Source: Caldilineaceae bacterium SB0662_bin_25 (GTDB lineage Bacteria > Chloroflexota > Anaerolineae > Caldilineales > Caldilineaceae). From it: a stretch of DNA of 32,261 nucleotides. Below, in pieces: positions 26,056 to 32,261 of the stretch. The stretch is taken from positions 1 to 32,261 of the forward strand of contig VXOE01000344.1 in assembly GCA_009840225.1 (NCBI GenBank). Reading direction: 5' to 3'. Made by a program: the position numbers and the translations under genes. Every line of letters starts with the position of its first letter. Positions within the stretch are counted from its first letter, which is position 1. The notes beneath the pieces were generated by a model. The model was not told where the DNA came from, made no database searches, and saw nothing but the letters and a program-made list of their open reading frames with translations.

Positions 26056-26844
26056 TTACTCCGGCTGGTTATCCTCTTCCTGGGTAGAATTGGGAACTGG
26101 GATGCGGCTGTGTAGATGCACGGGTTGCGACTTCCCTCGGATTCGCAGGTTGATCATCTCGATGGCCAGCGAAAATGCCATGGCGAAATAGGCGTAGTTC
26201 TTCAGATGAAGCTCCTCAACCTTTTCGTGGAGCCAACCTTCCAGGACAAGCATAAACCCTATCAGAATCAGAAAGGCCAGCGCCAGAATCTTCATGGTAG
26301 GATGGCGTTCGACATAGGCTGCGATCGGGCCGGCAAATGACAACATCACGGCAGCGGCTACGAGTATGGCGGGAACCATTACCCAGAGGTTTCCTGAGAT
26401 TCCCACGGCCGTAATGACCGAGTCAAGCGAAAAGACGATGTCGATGAGGATGATCTGGGTGATGACGGAAGCAAATGTTGCAGTCACCTGCGTCGTGCGG
26501 TCATGGCCTGCGGCTTCAAGTTTTTCGTGGATCTCGTAGGTACTCTTGCCTATCAGGAAGAGGCCGCCGATCAGCAGTATCAGGTCGCGGCCGGATACGT
26601 CGTGTTGAAAGATGGAGAACAGCGGGTGGGTCAACCGCATGATCCATGTGATGCTGAAGAGCAACGCGATGCGGGCAAGCACGGCAAGCCCGATTCCGGT
26701 GGAGCGAGCCTTTGCCTGCTGGCTTGGGGGTAGCTTGCCGCTCAGAATTGCAATAAAGATGACATTGTCGATCCCGAGGACGATTTCAAGGATGACGAGT
26801 GTCAGCAGGGCAACAAGATTCTCAGCTTGAAAGAGTTCGGTCAT
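26056..26844 (-). CDS. TerC family integral membrane protein
   Basis: A 262-residue membrane protein of the TerC/YkoY/Alx family, whose characterised members export manganese or act in metal and pH stress. The two internally related signature segments are present: LEIVLGIDNVIFIAILSGKLP near residue 20 and IDIVFSLDSVITAVGISG near 140, each with the conserved acidic residue and Asp. About seven to eight helices are visible. The hydrophilic C-terminus ends STQEEDNQPE. The frame is open to 26940, but the promoter at 26931-26959 makes that start impossible. The ATG at 26844 has AGGAG 11 nt upstream and begins at the family's normal N-terminus. The 80-nt leader shows no yybP-ykoY riboswitch motif that I can recognise, only a short hairpin (26860-26874) directly 5' of the Shine-Dalgarno site. 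It stands opposite to the flanking xdhC-type genes. Confidence 0.92.
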   Translation of the reverse strand: MTELFQAENLVALLTLVILEIVLGIDNVIFIAILSGKLPPSQQAKARSTGIGLAVLARIALLFSITWIMRLTHPLFSIFQHDVSGRDLILLIGGLFLIGKSTYEIHEKLEAAGHDRTTQVTATFASVITQIILIDIVFSLDSVITAVGISGNLWVMVPAILVAAAVMLSFAGPIAAYVERHPTMKILALAFLILIGFMLVLEGWLHEKVEELHLKNYAYFAMAFSLAIEMINLRIRGKSQPVHLHSRIPVPNSTQEEDNQPE

Positions 26845-26859
26845 TGCGCGTCTGACTCC

Positions 26860-26874
26860 TTGCCGTTCCGGCAA
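26860..26874 (-). promoter_or_regulatory. Hairpin next to the terC ribosome-binding site
   Basis: TTGCCG, TTC, CGGCAA on the plus strand form a 6-bp stem with a 3-nt loop. On the minus-strand mRNA it immediately precedes the GGAG site of terC and could modulate translation. It is short and may be chance. Confidence 0.3.
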
Positions 26875-26930
26875 TCGGCAGCTTTCGATGATGTTTGAGC
26901 ACGGCGAAACTGTAGCGGGGCATGGTACGG

Positions 26931-26959
26931 ATTCTAGCATTTGGGGTGAGACGTGTCTA
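26931..26959 (-). promoter_or_regulatory. Promoter for terC
   Basis: On the minus strand TAGACA (26959-26954) and TAGAAT (26936-26931) are 17 nt apart, each with five of six consensus bases, and TGC precedes the -10. Transcription near 26924 gives a leader of about 80 nt. Confidence 0.68.
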
Positions 26960-27056
26960 GCTGAGCAGGATCTGCCGATTCAATGTGCGTACTTTGGTGA
27001 TAGAGACGAAGCCGGCCGGCAAGCGGTCAAGTTTCAAAGGAATTCATTAGGGAAAT

Positions 27057-27932
27057 ATGCAGGAAACGCTGCTCAAAACGCTACTTGAAGCGATAGAGAA
27101 TAGAGAGGCTGTTGCACTTGTAACGGTCACCACGGGCGACGGCGACTATGGGCAGGCAGTAGGCAAGAATGCAGTGGTCTGGCCTGAACAGGAAAGGCGC
27201 CATGTTGGCGAATTGGGCCTGGGGGACCAGCTGGAGACCGTGATACGAGATGCCCGGCTGGCGATCGCTCGCAAGCGACACCAGCACTATCACTACGAGG
27301 AGGAGACGGGACGTTTTTCGGTATTTGTAGAAGTCCAGGCCCGGCCCCCGCATCTCATCATTGCCGGTGCAGGCCACATTGCCATCCCACTGGCCTCGAT
27401 CGCAAAAACGTGTGACTTCCTGGTTACGGTGATTGACGATCGCCCCCAATACGCCCATGAATCCCGGTTTCCCACCGCAGACCGTGTCGTAGCCGGGCCG
27501 TTCAGGCCAACGCTTGTTGACCTGCGGCACGACAAGGACGCATTTGACAGCGACACCTACATCGTCCTGGTGACGCGAGGACACCAACATGACATCGACT
27601 GTCTGTTGGAAGTGTTGGATGATCCGGTTGCTTACCTGGGAATGATCGGAAGCCAACGGCGCATTCGAGCAGTCTTTGAGCTGCTGGAAAAGGAGCAGAT
27701 GATTCCGGCGTCGAAGTTCGATCGTGTTAAAGCGCCGGTCGGCATCGACATTGGGGCGATTACACCAGCCGAAATCGCGGTCTGTATTATGGCGGAAATA
27801 ATCTGCGTATTTAGGGATGGGCCCCTTCCCGGCTTGAGCGAACAGATTCAACAGGAGCGCATCCAACGAAGGAATCGGGCCAAAGAGAGATTGACTGACC
27901 TCAGAAGCAAGCGAACCCAGGCCGGCCGGTGA
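27057..27932 (+). CDS. XdhC family protein with Rossmann domain
   Basis: A 291-residue XdhC family protein. The N-terminal part (1-95) resembles the XdhC_CoxI domain, but its usual GGGC and GVCGG loops are not visible. The C-terminal XdhC Rossmann domain starts at about 98 (HLIIAGAGHIAIPLASIAK), continues through TVIDDRPQYAHESRFPTAD, GMIGSQRRI and APVGIDIGAITPAEIAVCIMAEI, and ends in a basic tail. The family delivers molybdenum cofactor to xanthine-dehydrogenase-type enzymes, and the Rossmann domain may bind a nucleotide or the cytidylylated cofactor. The ATG at 27057 has AGGG close upstream. Together with the stand-alone N-terminal protein at 25635 it would make one complete set of XdhC features. 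The methyltransferase gene follows after 45 nt (27 nt if its GTG start is used). Confidence 0.9.
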   Translation: MQETLLKTLLEAIENREAVALVTVTTGDGDYGQAVGKNAVVWPEQERRHVGELGLGDQLETVIRDARLAIARKRHQHYHYEEETGRFSVFVEVQARPPHLIIAGAGHIAIPLASIAKTCDFLVTVIDDRPQYAHESRFPTADRVVAGPFRPTLVDLRHDKDAFDSDTYIVLVTRGHQHDIDCLLEVLDDPVAYLGMIGSQRRIRAVFELLEKEQMIPASKFDRVKAPVGIDIGAITPAEIAVCIMAEIICVFRDGPLPGLSEQIQQERIQRRNRAKERLTDLRSKRTQAGR

Positions 27933-27977
27933 TCGAGAGAGGTCTCTGATTGCACTCTAGTGGGACGGACGAGTGAG

Positions 27978-28781
27978 ATGGAAGGTTTTGATGACCTCCT
28001 GTCATACAATAGAAGGGCCTGGGATAATGCGGTCGAGAGCCAGAGCCGATGGACGGTACCGGTCAGCAGCGATACGGTGGCTGCGGCACGGCGTGGAAGC
28101 TGGGAGATTGTTCTCACGCCGACGAAGCCTGTGCCGCGTAAGTGGTTTCCCGATTTCAGGAGTGCAGAGATTCTGTGTTTGGCTTCCGGGGGCGGTCAAC
28201 AAGGGCCCGTACTGGCTGCCGCCGGAGAAAGCGCCGGCGCGCGAGTGACTGTATTTGACATCTCGCCCCGGCAACTGGCGCAGGACCGTCTCGTGGCAGA
28301 ACGCGATGGTCTGGGCCTGGTGACGGTCGAAGGCGACATGCGGGACCTGGGCGCTTTTTCAGACGGAAAGTTTGACCTGATCGTTCATCCCTGTTCGAAT
28401 CTGTTCGTACCCGACGTGCGGCCGGTATGGCGTGAGTGCGCACGCGTGCTGAAGCGGGGCGGCGTTCTTCTGGCGGGCTTTGTCAACCCTGTCCTTTACC
28501 TGTTCGACCAGAGAAAGATTGACGAAGGCATGCTGGAGGTTCGACACGAACTTCCTTACTCGGACCTAACGAGCATCACCAAGCCGGAGAGAGAGGCCTT
28601 CGTTCGGGCCGGTGAGGCTATGGAGTTCGGGCATACGCTCACCGACCAGATTGGCGGTCAACTCGATGCCGGCTTTGTAGTCACCGGTTTCTACGAGGAC
28701 CGGTGGGAAGGTCAACCACCGGCTGAATTTACGGACACTTATATAGGCTCGCGGGCCTTGAATTTCCACCATTTACAGTAA
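27978..28781 (+). CDS. Class I SAM-dependent methyltransferase
   Basis: A 267-residue Rossmann-fold methyltransferase. Motif I is [19 protein letters not shown], followed by [15 protein letters not shown] (ribose-binding acidic loop), [11 protein letters not shown] and [13 protein letters not shown] (motif IV region), then [22 protein letters not shown]. This combination marks a widespread but uncharacterised subgroup of the UbiE/MenG-like superfamily with an unusual GGGQQGP loop. The substrate is unknown. The frame opens at a GTG (27960), and the ATG at 27978 is the first Met and fits the family N-terminus better. Neither has a strong Shine-Dalgarno site. It follows the Rossmann-type xdhC gene closely and may be co-transcribed. 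Confidence 0.88.
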   Translation: MEGFDDLLSYNRRAWDNAVESQSRWTVPVSSDTVAAARRGSWEIVLTPTKPVPRKWFPDFRSAEILCLASGGGQQGPVLAAAGESAGARVTVFDISPRQLAQDRLVAERDGLGLVTVEGDMRDLGAFSDGKFDLIVHPCSNLFVPDVRPVWRECARVLKRGGVLLAGFVNPVLYLFDQRKIDEGMLEVRHELPYSDLTSITKPEREAFVRAGEAMEFGHTLTDQIGGQLDAGFVVTGFYEDRWEGQPPAEFTDTYIGSRALNFHHLQ

Positions 28782-28797
28782 AGATTAGTTGCGTTTT

Positions 28798-28825
28798 TTG
28801 CGGTTTTGGAAAGCTGGATTACAAT
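28798..28825 (+). promoter_or_regulatory. Promoter candidate for the 65-residue protein gene
   Basis: TTGCGG (28798-28803) and TACAAT (28820-28825) are 16 nt apart. The -10 matches five of six consensus positions and the -35 three of six. It would give a leader of about 117 nt. Confidence 0.4.
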
Positions 28826-28948
28826 TTTACCAACTGTATATGGTACAGTTCACCTGGATCGCAATCCGCTTCCGGCCATTAGGTGGCCGGACTCCTGCGA
28901 TGAGGTAGCGGAAAAAGGTTTTTGTAGTTTGAAAAGGAGCATCAAAAC

Positions 28949-29146
28949 ATGGCGTATGCGCACACGAACTCCAAGGGCAGAACGTACTATCTGCATTCAA
29001 AGGAAACTACGTTGCGTAACGGTCGACAACAGACCCTGTACTTCTTCGCCAAGGAAGAGAAGGAGGGCTCGCTGGAGGCAGTTCCGGATGGTTACGAGGT
29101 TTCCGAGAGCAAGAACGGCCTACCCGTCCTTAAACGCTCAAAATAG
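28949..29146 (+). CDS. Conserved small protein, unknown function
   Basis: A 65-residue soluble protein with a balanced composition and many aromatic and basic residues (AYAHTNSKGRTYYLHSKE, then QQTLYFFAKE, then PDGYEVSESKNGLPVLKR). I recall similar small uncharacterised proteins in several bacterial phyla, but there is no named domain that I can cite. The N-terminal part suggests a compact beta-fold. The ATG at 28949 has AAGGAG 9 nt upstream. It is independent of the methyltransferase (167-nt gap with its own promoter candidate) and lies 56 nt before sufE. Confidence 0.82.
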   Translation: MAYAHTNSKGRTYYLHSKETTLRNGRQQTLYFFAKEEKEGSLEAVPDGYEVSESKNGLPVLKRSK

Positions 29147-29202
29147 ATATGAAGACTGTTCTTCTGCAGCAGCAATGCTGAAGGATGCGCAGACCCTGAT
29201 TG

Positions 29203-29670
29203 ATGGACTTCGACCTCACACTTGAAGAAAAAATAGACAGGACTCCACCGCCTCTGCGGGAAATCATCGAAGATTTTCGCAGTATGGAACCGCGGGAGCG
29301 GCTGGAGTCTCTCCTCGATTTCGCATTAAATATGCCGGACCTTCCCGGCTTTCTTCACGACGCCCGCGATCAAATGGAGCAGGTCCACGAATGTCAGACG
29401 CCGATATTCGTGTTTACCGACATTGTAGACGCCGGTGTGCACGTATATATCGACGTACCAAAAGAGTCGCCTACCGTTCGAGGCTACGCCGCGATTGTGC
29501 AAGAAGGTCTGGAGCGGGCAGCGCCTGACACGGTGTTGAACACGCCCGACGACATTCACTACCTTCTTGGCCTGCACGAGGCAATCTCGCCACAGCGAAT
29601 ACGCGGCCTGCACGTCCTCATGGCCTACCTGAAGAGGCAAGTTACAGCCAGAATGGCCAAAAGTGAATAA
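29203..29670 (+). CDS. sufE: SufE family sulfur-acceptor protein
   Basis: A 155-residue SufE protein that accepts persulfide sulfur from the cysteine desulfurase SufS and passes it to Fe-S cluster assembly. It has LREIIEDFRSMEPRERLESLLDFA at the N-terminus, the active-site loop VHECQTPIF with the catalytic Cys at about residue 64, PTVRGYAAIVQEGL, and LGLHEAISPQRIRGL, all typical. The ATG at 29203 is preceded in frame by a TTG at 29200, and neither has a good Shine-Dalgarno site, so translation may depend on upstream genes. No sufS, sufB, sufC or sufD is in the window. The peptidase gene starts inside its last codons (8-nt overlap). Confidence 0.92.
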   Translation: MDFDLTLEEKIDRTPPPLREIIEDFRSMEPRERLESLLDFALNMPDLPGFLHDARDQMEQVHECQTPIFVFTDIVDAGVHVYIDVPKESPTVRGYAAIVQEGLERAAPDTVLNTPDDIHYLLGLHEAISPQRIRGLHVLMAYLKRQVTARMAKSE

Positions 29671-30718
29671 TGCGCTGACCGACGTCCAGGGCATTCTGGT
29701 CGGCCACTGGTCGGATCCCCTCCATGGAACCGGCTGTACGGTCGTGCTGACGCCTGAAGGAAGTTGCTGCGGAGTCGACGTGCGCGGATCGGCCCCGGGA
29801 ACGCGGGAAACTGCTCTGCTTGATCCCGTAAACCGCGTGGACCGGGTGCACGGTGTCCTTCTTAGCGGAGGCTCTGCCTACGGGCTGGGGGCGGCGCACG
29901 GTGTTGTTAAGTGGCTTGCAGATAAGGGCTTTGGCTGGTACACGCCGGCCGCAACGGTGCCCATAGTGCCTGCCGCGATTCTGTACGACCTGGGGTTGGG
30001 AGGTTCGACGAAATATCCCACACAGGAGGACGCATTCGCCGCCTGCGAGGCGGCCGCCTCTGAGGACACGAGCCGCGGTTCAGTCGGGGCCGGGATCGGT
30101 TGTACCGTGGGAAAACTGTTCGGATTCGATCGATGTACGCGGGGCGGGCTGGGCCAGGCCTCTGCAACATTGCCTGGCGGCGTTGTCGTTTCAGCATTGG
30201 TCGCAGTCAACGCGGTTGGAGACGTTGTGGACCCGATGCGGGCTCAACAGGTGGCGGGGGCACGAGATTCGGAAAGCGCAGAACTGGTAGACAGCCTTGC
30301 CGAAGCCGCCGCCTCAGAGGACTGGGTTTTCTTCCGATCGTCCGACCCAAACTCCTCCTCGTCTTCGGATTCGCCAGACGAATCGGCTTCGCAAAGCTCT
30401 GGCCCGGTTCCGGACAACACGACAATTGGTGTTGTCGCCACAAATCTCAGTCTTTCCAAGCCGGCGGTGACCAAGTTGGCGCAGATGGGGCAGACGGGAG
30501 TCAGCCGAACCACTCGGCCCGCGCATACACTCTATGACGGCGATTGCCTGTTTGCATTGGCAACAGGCCGCCTCGATGTTCAAATAGACTTGAACCTGGT
30601 CGGTGCTGTTGCCGCAGAGGTCGTCGCGTCTGCCGTTCTTGACGGTGTACTTAATGCGACCCCGGCATACGGCGTGCCCGCCGCCTCAGAGTTGACCCCG
30701 CGGCGGCTCATCACTTAA
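29663..30718 (+). CDS. P1 family (DmpA-type) self-cleaving peptidase
   Basis: A 351-residue N-terminal-nucleophile hydrolase of the DmpA/BapA/ThnT family, which cleaves itself into two chains and then acts as an aminopeptidase or amidase. Visible motifs: GTGCTVVL, LLSGGSAYGLGAAHGVVKWL (66-85), GAGIGCTVGKLFG (142-154), DNTTIGVVATN (251-261) and RPAHTLYDGDCLFALATG (285-302). Self-cleavage is expected between Asn252 and Thr253, making Thr253 the nucleophile (or Thr254). Just before this site is a Ser-rich, acidic linker at about 227-250. Translation starts at a GTG (29663) overlapping the end of sufE by 8 nt, so the two are probably coupled. It is convergent with pyrK, 31 nt apart. The substrate is unknown. 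Confidence 0.92.
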   Translation: MNNALTDVQGILVGHWSDPLHGTGCTVVLTPEGSCCGVDVRGSAPGTRETALLDPVNRVDRVHGVLLSGGSAYGLGAAHGVVKWLADKGFGWYTPAATVPIVPAAILYDLGLGGSTKYPTQEDAFAACEAAASEDTSRGSVGAGIGCTVGKLFGFDRCTRGGLGQASATLPGGVVVSALVAVNAVGDVVDPMRAQQVAGARDSESAELVDSLAEAAASEDWVFFRSSDPNSSSSSDSPDESASQSSGPVPDNTTIGVVATNLSLSKPAVTKLAQMGQTGVSRTTRPAHTLYDGDCLFALATGRLDVQIDLNLVGAVAAEVVASAVLDGVLNATPAYGVPAASELTPRRLIT

Positions 30719-30749
30719 CACACTCACTCTTCCGCGTGGCTCGCCCGAT

Positions 30750-31532
30750 TCATCCATTCTCCAGGACGGGTCCGTCCAGGCAAAGTACGTTGCCATTCAA
30801 CTCGCAGGAGCCGCAGATCCCTACGGCACAACGCATGTAGGCTTCCCACGAAAGCTGGCGCAGCAGACCGTGCTTCTTCCCTATTCCGTCGACCGCGGCA
30901 AGCATGCCGTGCGGTCCGCAAGCGCACAGTAGATCGGTCGCGCCTGAAGTCAGCAGGTCTGCCAGAAGATCGGTGACGCGCCCTTTGGATCCGGAAGTCC
31001 CGTCCTCAGTACATGTAAGCACCTCTAACGCGCCTGCCTTCCATTCGCCTTCCTTTTGCAGGGCATTGAATCGATCCACGTACAGGAGGTCGATGGCAGT
31101 GCCGGCGCCGACGATGACGGTCAGCGCGTCCAACTGCCGGCTCCACGCATTTGCCAGCCAGAAGAGTGGGGCCACGCCGTAACCTCCTCCAACGAAGCAG
31201 GCTCGCAGTCCGAGTTTCGGAAGACGAAAACCCTTTCCGAACGGCCCTCGAATCCACAGAGAATCGCCGGGACCCATCGCATGCAACAGGCCGGTGAATG
31301 GACCGACCGCGGTGACCATCAGGGTTACCGGGTCGGCTGCGACCAGAGAAAAGGGCTTCTCATCAAAGCGAGGCAGCCAGGCCATTACAAACTGCCCTGG
31401 CACAGCATTCAAGCTGAGGTCGAGGGTGATGGTCTTGGTGCGGTAGTTATCGTCTTCTACGCTGAGGATCGGGTAAGGGGCAGGAAGGCTCAGCGAACCG
31501 AGTTGCGCGGGCCCGTCAGACAAAAAATTCAT
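30750..31532 (-). CDS. pyrK: Dihydroorotate dehydrogenase electron-transfer subunit (PyrK-like)
   Basis: A 260-residue FAD/[2Fe-2S] protein that passes electrons between NAD and the PyrD catalytic subunit in pyrimidine synthesis. It has a ferredoxin-reductase-type FAD part (PGQFVMAWLPRFDEKPFSL) and an NAD-binding part (CFVGGGYGVAPL, then CACGPHGML). The C-terminal cluster ligands are Cys235, Cys240, Cys243 and Cys251, in RCAVGICGSCELNGNVLCLDGPV. The gap before the last Cys is 7 residues, shorter than the roughly 14 in classical PyrK. The frame is open to a TTG at 31589 that overlaps the upstream gene. The ATG at 31532 is preferred and lies 37 nt after that gene. No pyrD is in the window, so the partner is elsewhere or this serves another oxidoreductase. 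Confidence 0.85.
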   Translation of the reverse strand: MNFLSDGPAQLGSLSLPAPYPILSVEDDNYRTKTITLDLSLNAVPGQFVMAWLPRFDEKPFSLVAADPVTLMVTAVGPFTGLLHAMGPGDSLWIRGPFGKGFRLPKLGLRACFVGGGYGVAPLFWLANAWSRQLDALTVIVGAGTAIDLLYVDRFNALQKEGEWKAGALEVLTCTEDGTSGSKGRVTDLLADLLTSGATDLLCACGPHGMLAAVDGIGKKHGLLRQLSWEAYMRCAVGICGSCELNGNVLCLDGPVLENG

Positions 31533-31569
31533 CTTTGCACCATGGGGGCGCGGGGGTGCTTTCCCTTCC

Positions 31570-31995
31570 TCAGGCCCGCTCCAAAACAACGACTGGAATT
31601 ACTCGCTCGGTTTTAGCCTGATAGTCATTATACTGCGGCCAGATCTCCGCCATCATGTTCCACAGGGGCGGCTTTTCCTCCGGCGAGGCCGTATGGGCCG
31701 TTGCGTCGAAGACTTCGGCGCCAACCCGCAAAGTAACGGACGGCGTTTCGACCAGATTGAGATACCAGGAAGGATGATGTGTGGCGCCGCCGCGGGAGGC
31801 GACGATCACGTAGGTTTCCTCGCCTTCTACTTTGCCATAAATGAGCGGAGTCGTGCGGGCCTTGCCGCTGCGCCGCCCTGTTGTCGTCAGCAGCAGAGTA
31901 GGGACGCCGTTCCAGATGTGGCCGTCTTCACCGTCAGATTCGAGATAGCGGTCAATGTGTTCCTTTACCCAGTCCGGTACTTCTCGTTCGGCCAT
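31570..31995 (-). CDS. Ddn-like nitroreductase-family deazaflavin-dependent oxidoreductase
   Basis: A 141-residue protein of the F420H2-dependent Ddn-type (split beta-barrel) family. It has TTTGRRSGKARTTPLIYG (37-54), VIVASRGGATHHPSWYLNLVETPSV (63-87) and the C-terminal AEIWPQYNDYQAKTERVIPVVVLER. These are the conserved cofactor-binding segments of mycobacterial Ddn and its relatives. The natural substrate is unknown. The ATG at 31995 has GAGGAG 9 nt upstream. pyrK follows after 37 nt on the same strand and may be co-transcribed. Its presence suggests that the organism can make or use coenzyme F420, which is inference. Confidence 0.9.
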   Translation of the reverse strand: MAEREVPDWVKEHIDRYLESDGEDGHIWNGVPTLLLTTTGRRSGKARTTPLIYGKVEGEETYVIVASRGGATHHPSWYLNLVETPSVTLRVGAEVFDATAHTASPEEKPPLWNMMAEIWPQYNDYQAKTERVIPVVVLERA

Positions 31996-32059
31996 ATCGT
32001 TTCTCTCCTCAATCTGGGGCCCAATTTGGGCCGTCGGTCCGTTCGTTTCAGTCTACCAC

Positions 32060-32088
32060 AGTGTAGAATGATCTGCATGACCTGCCCA
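32060..32088 (-). promoter_or_regulatory. Promoter candidate for the Ddn-pyrK pair
   Basis: On the minus strand TGGGCA (32088-32083) and TACACT (32065-32060) are 17 nt apart, each with four of six consensus bases. The leader would be about 58 nt. Confidence 0.35.
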
Positions 32089-32169
32089 CATTTGGGTACA
32101 TCCCAAAAAGGGGGCAAACTTCCCCATGCCTCCGGTCGCAGCAGAGCCCCAACCATCTCGCGATCAACT

Positions 32170-32230
32170 CTGAGTCAGAGGAGACGGCTGTTCTCTCTCC
32201 TCACTCCTCTTCACTCTCTCCTCGCTCTTT
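32170..32230 (+). repeat. Pyrimidine-rich tract at the window end
   Basis: From about 32188 to 32230 the plus strand is almost entirely C and T with short CTCTCC-like units. No gene is seen between 31996 and the window end. It may be a genuine low-complexity intergenic tract or an assembly edge effect. Confidence 0.4.
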
Positions 32231-32261
32231 TGGGCGGTCGGGCCTAGTCGGCCCTCCCTTG

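Noticed and set aside
26845-26930. yybP-ykoY manganese riboswitch in the terC leader
   Set aside because: TerC-family genes often carry this riboswitch, so I looked for it. The leader is only about 80 nt and lacks the conserved loops I know; only a 6-bp hairpin is present.
27081-27866. 261-codon minus-strand frame
   Set aside because: It lies fully antisense to the Rossmann-type XdhC gene, whose motifs are clear. The translation has no family resemblance.
1-32261. CRISPR arrays, toxin-antitoxin pairs, transposases, phage genes, tRNAs
   Set aside because: I looked for these on both strands. The only direct repeats of note are inside the DUF4399 gene, and no integrase, transposase, nuclease-based defence gene or tRNA-like cloverleaf could be supported.

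Overview
The window is bacterial, GC-rich and densely coded. It carries about 25 protein genes on both strands and no rRNA, tRNA, CRISPR array, insertion sequence or phage gene that I could find. The mix of genes fits a member of the Chloroflexota (perhaps Caldilineae or Anaerolineae): a seven-gene Mrp antiporter operon, two XdhC-type proteins, an F420-type Ddn oxidoreductase, a DUF4399-repeat cytochrome and a DUF1540-like small protein. That assignment is an inference from gene content, not from a marker gene. Both window ends look like contig ends: a G/C homopolymer run at the left and a long pyrimidine tract at the right.

Layout. Positions 587-2956 (-) hold polyphosphate kinase, with a well-formed promoter that fixes its start. 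Positions 3339-5812 (+) hold a CPBP/CAAX-type membrane protease and an MFS exporter with its own extended -10 promoter. Positions 14255 to 5941 (-) are one long operon, mnhA-B-C-D-E-F-G, encoding a complete group 1 Mrp-type Na+/H+ antiporter, followed after 22 nt by an FGGY-family sugar kinase. An 840-nt gene-poor stretch and a YccF-domain membrane protein follow. Positions 15901-16892 (+) hold two small genes, each with a recognisable promoter and Shine-Dalgarno site: a Cys4/acidic-tail protein resembling DUF1540, and a 73-residue basic protein with one C-terminal membrane helix, closed by a clear intrinsic terminator. Convergent to them is an 888-residue anchored protein with six DUF4399 repeats fused to a monohaem cytochrome c domain. 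SMC and a probably leaderless polytopic membrane protein follow on the minus strand.

Positions 24821-27932 hold a MocA-like nucleotidyltransferase and two XdhC/CoxI-family proteins, around an opposing TerC gene. The three form a molybdenum-hydroxylase maturation set without the hydroxylase. Next come a SAM methyltransferase, a 65-residue conserved small protein, SufE, and a P1 (DmpA-type) self-cleaving peptidase that overlaps sufE by 8 nt. The right end has, on the minus strand, a Ddn-like F420 oxidoreductase followed by PyrK, the dihydroorotate dehydrogenase electron-transfer subunit.

The Mrp operon and TerC concern ion handling, and the DUF4399-cytochrome is probably extracytoplasmic. The least explained parts are the 15.9-19.7 kb segment (two small regulated genes, a repeat-expanded cytochrome protein and a palindromic leader) and the acidic additions on MnhC and MnhE. 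I see no defence system or other clearly new multi-gene system. All motif matches and spacings were read by eye; no database search was run.
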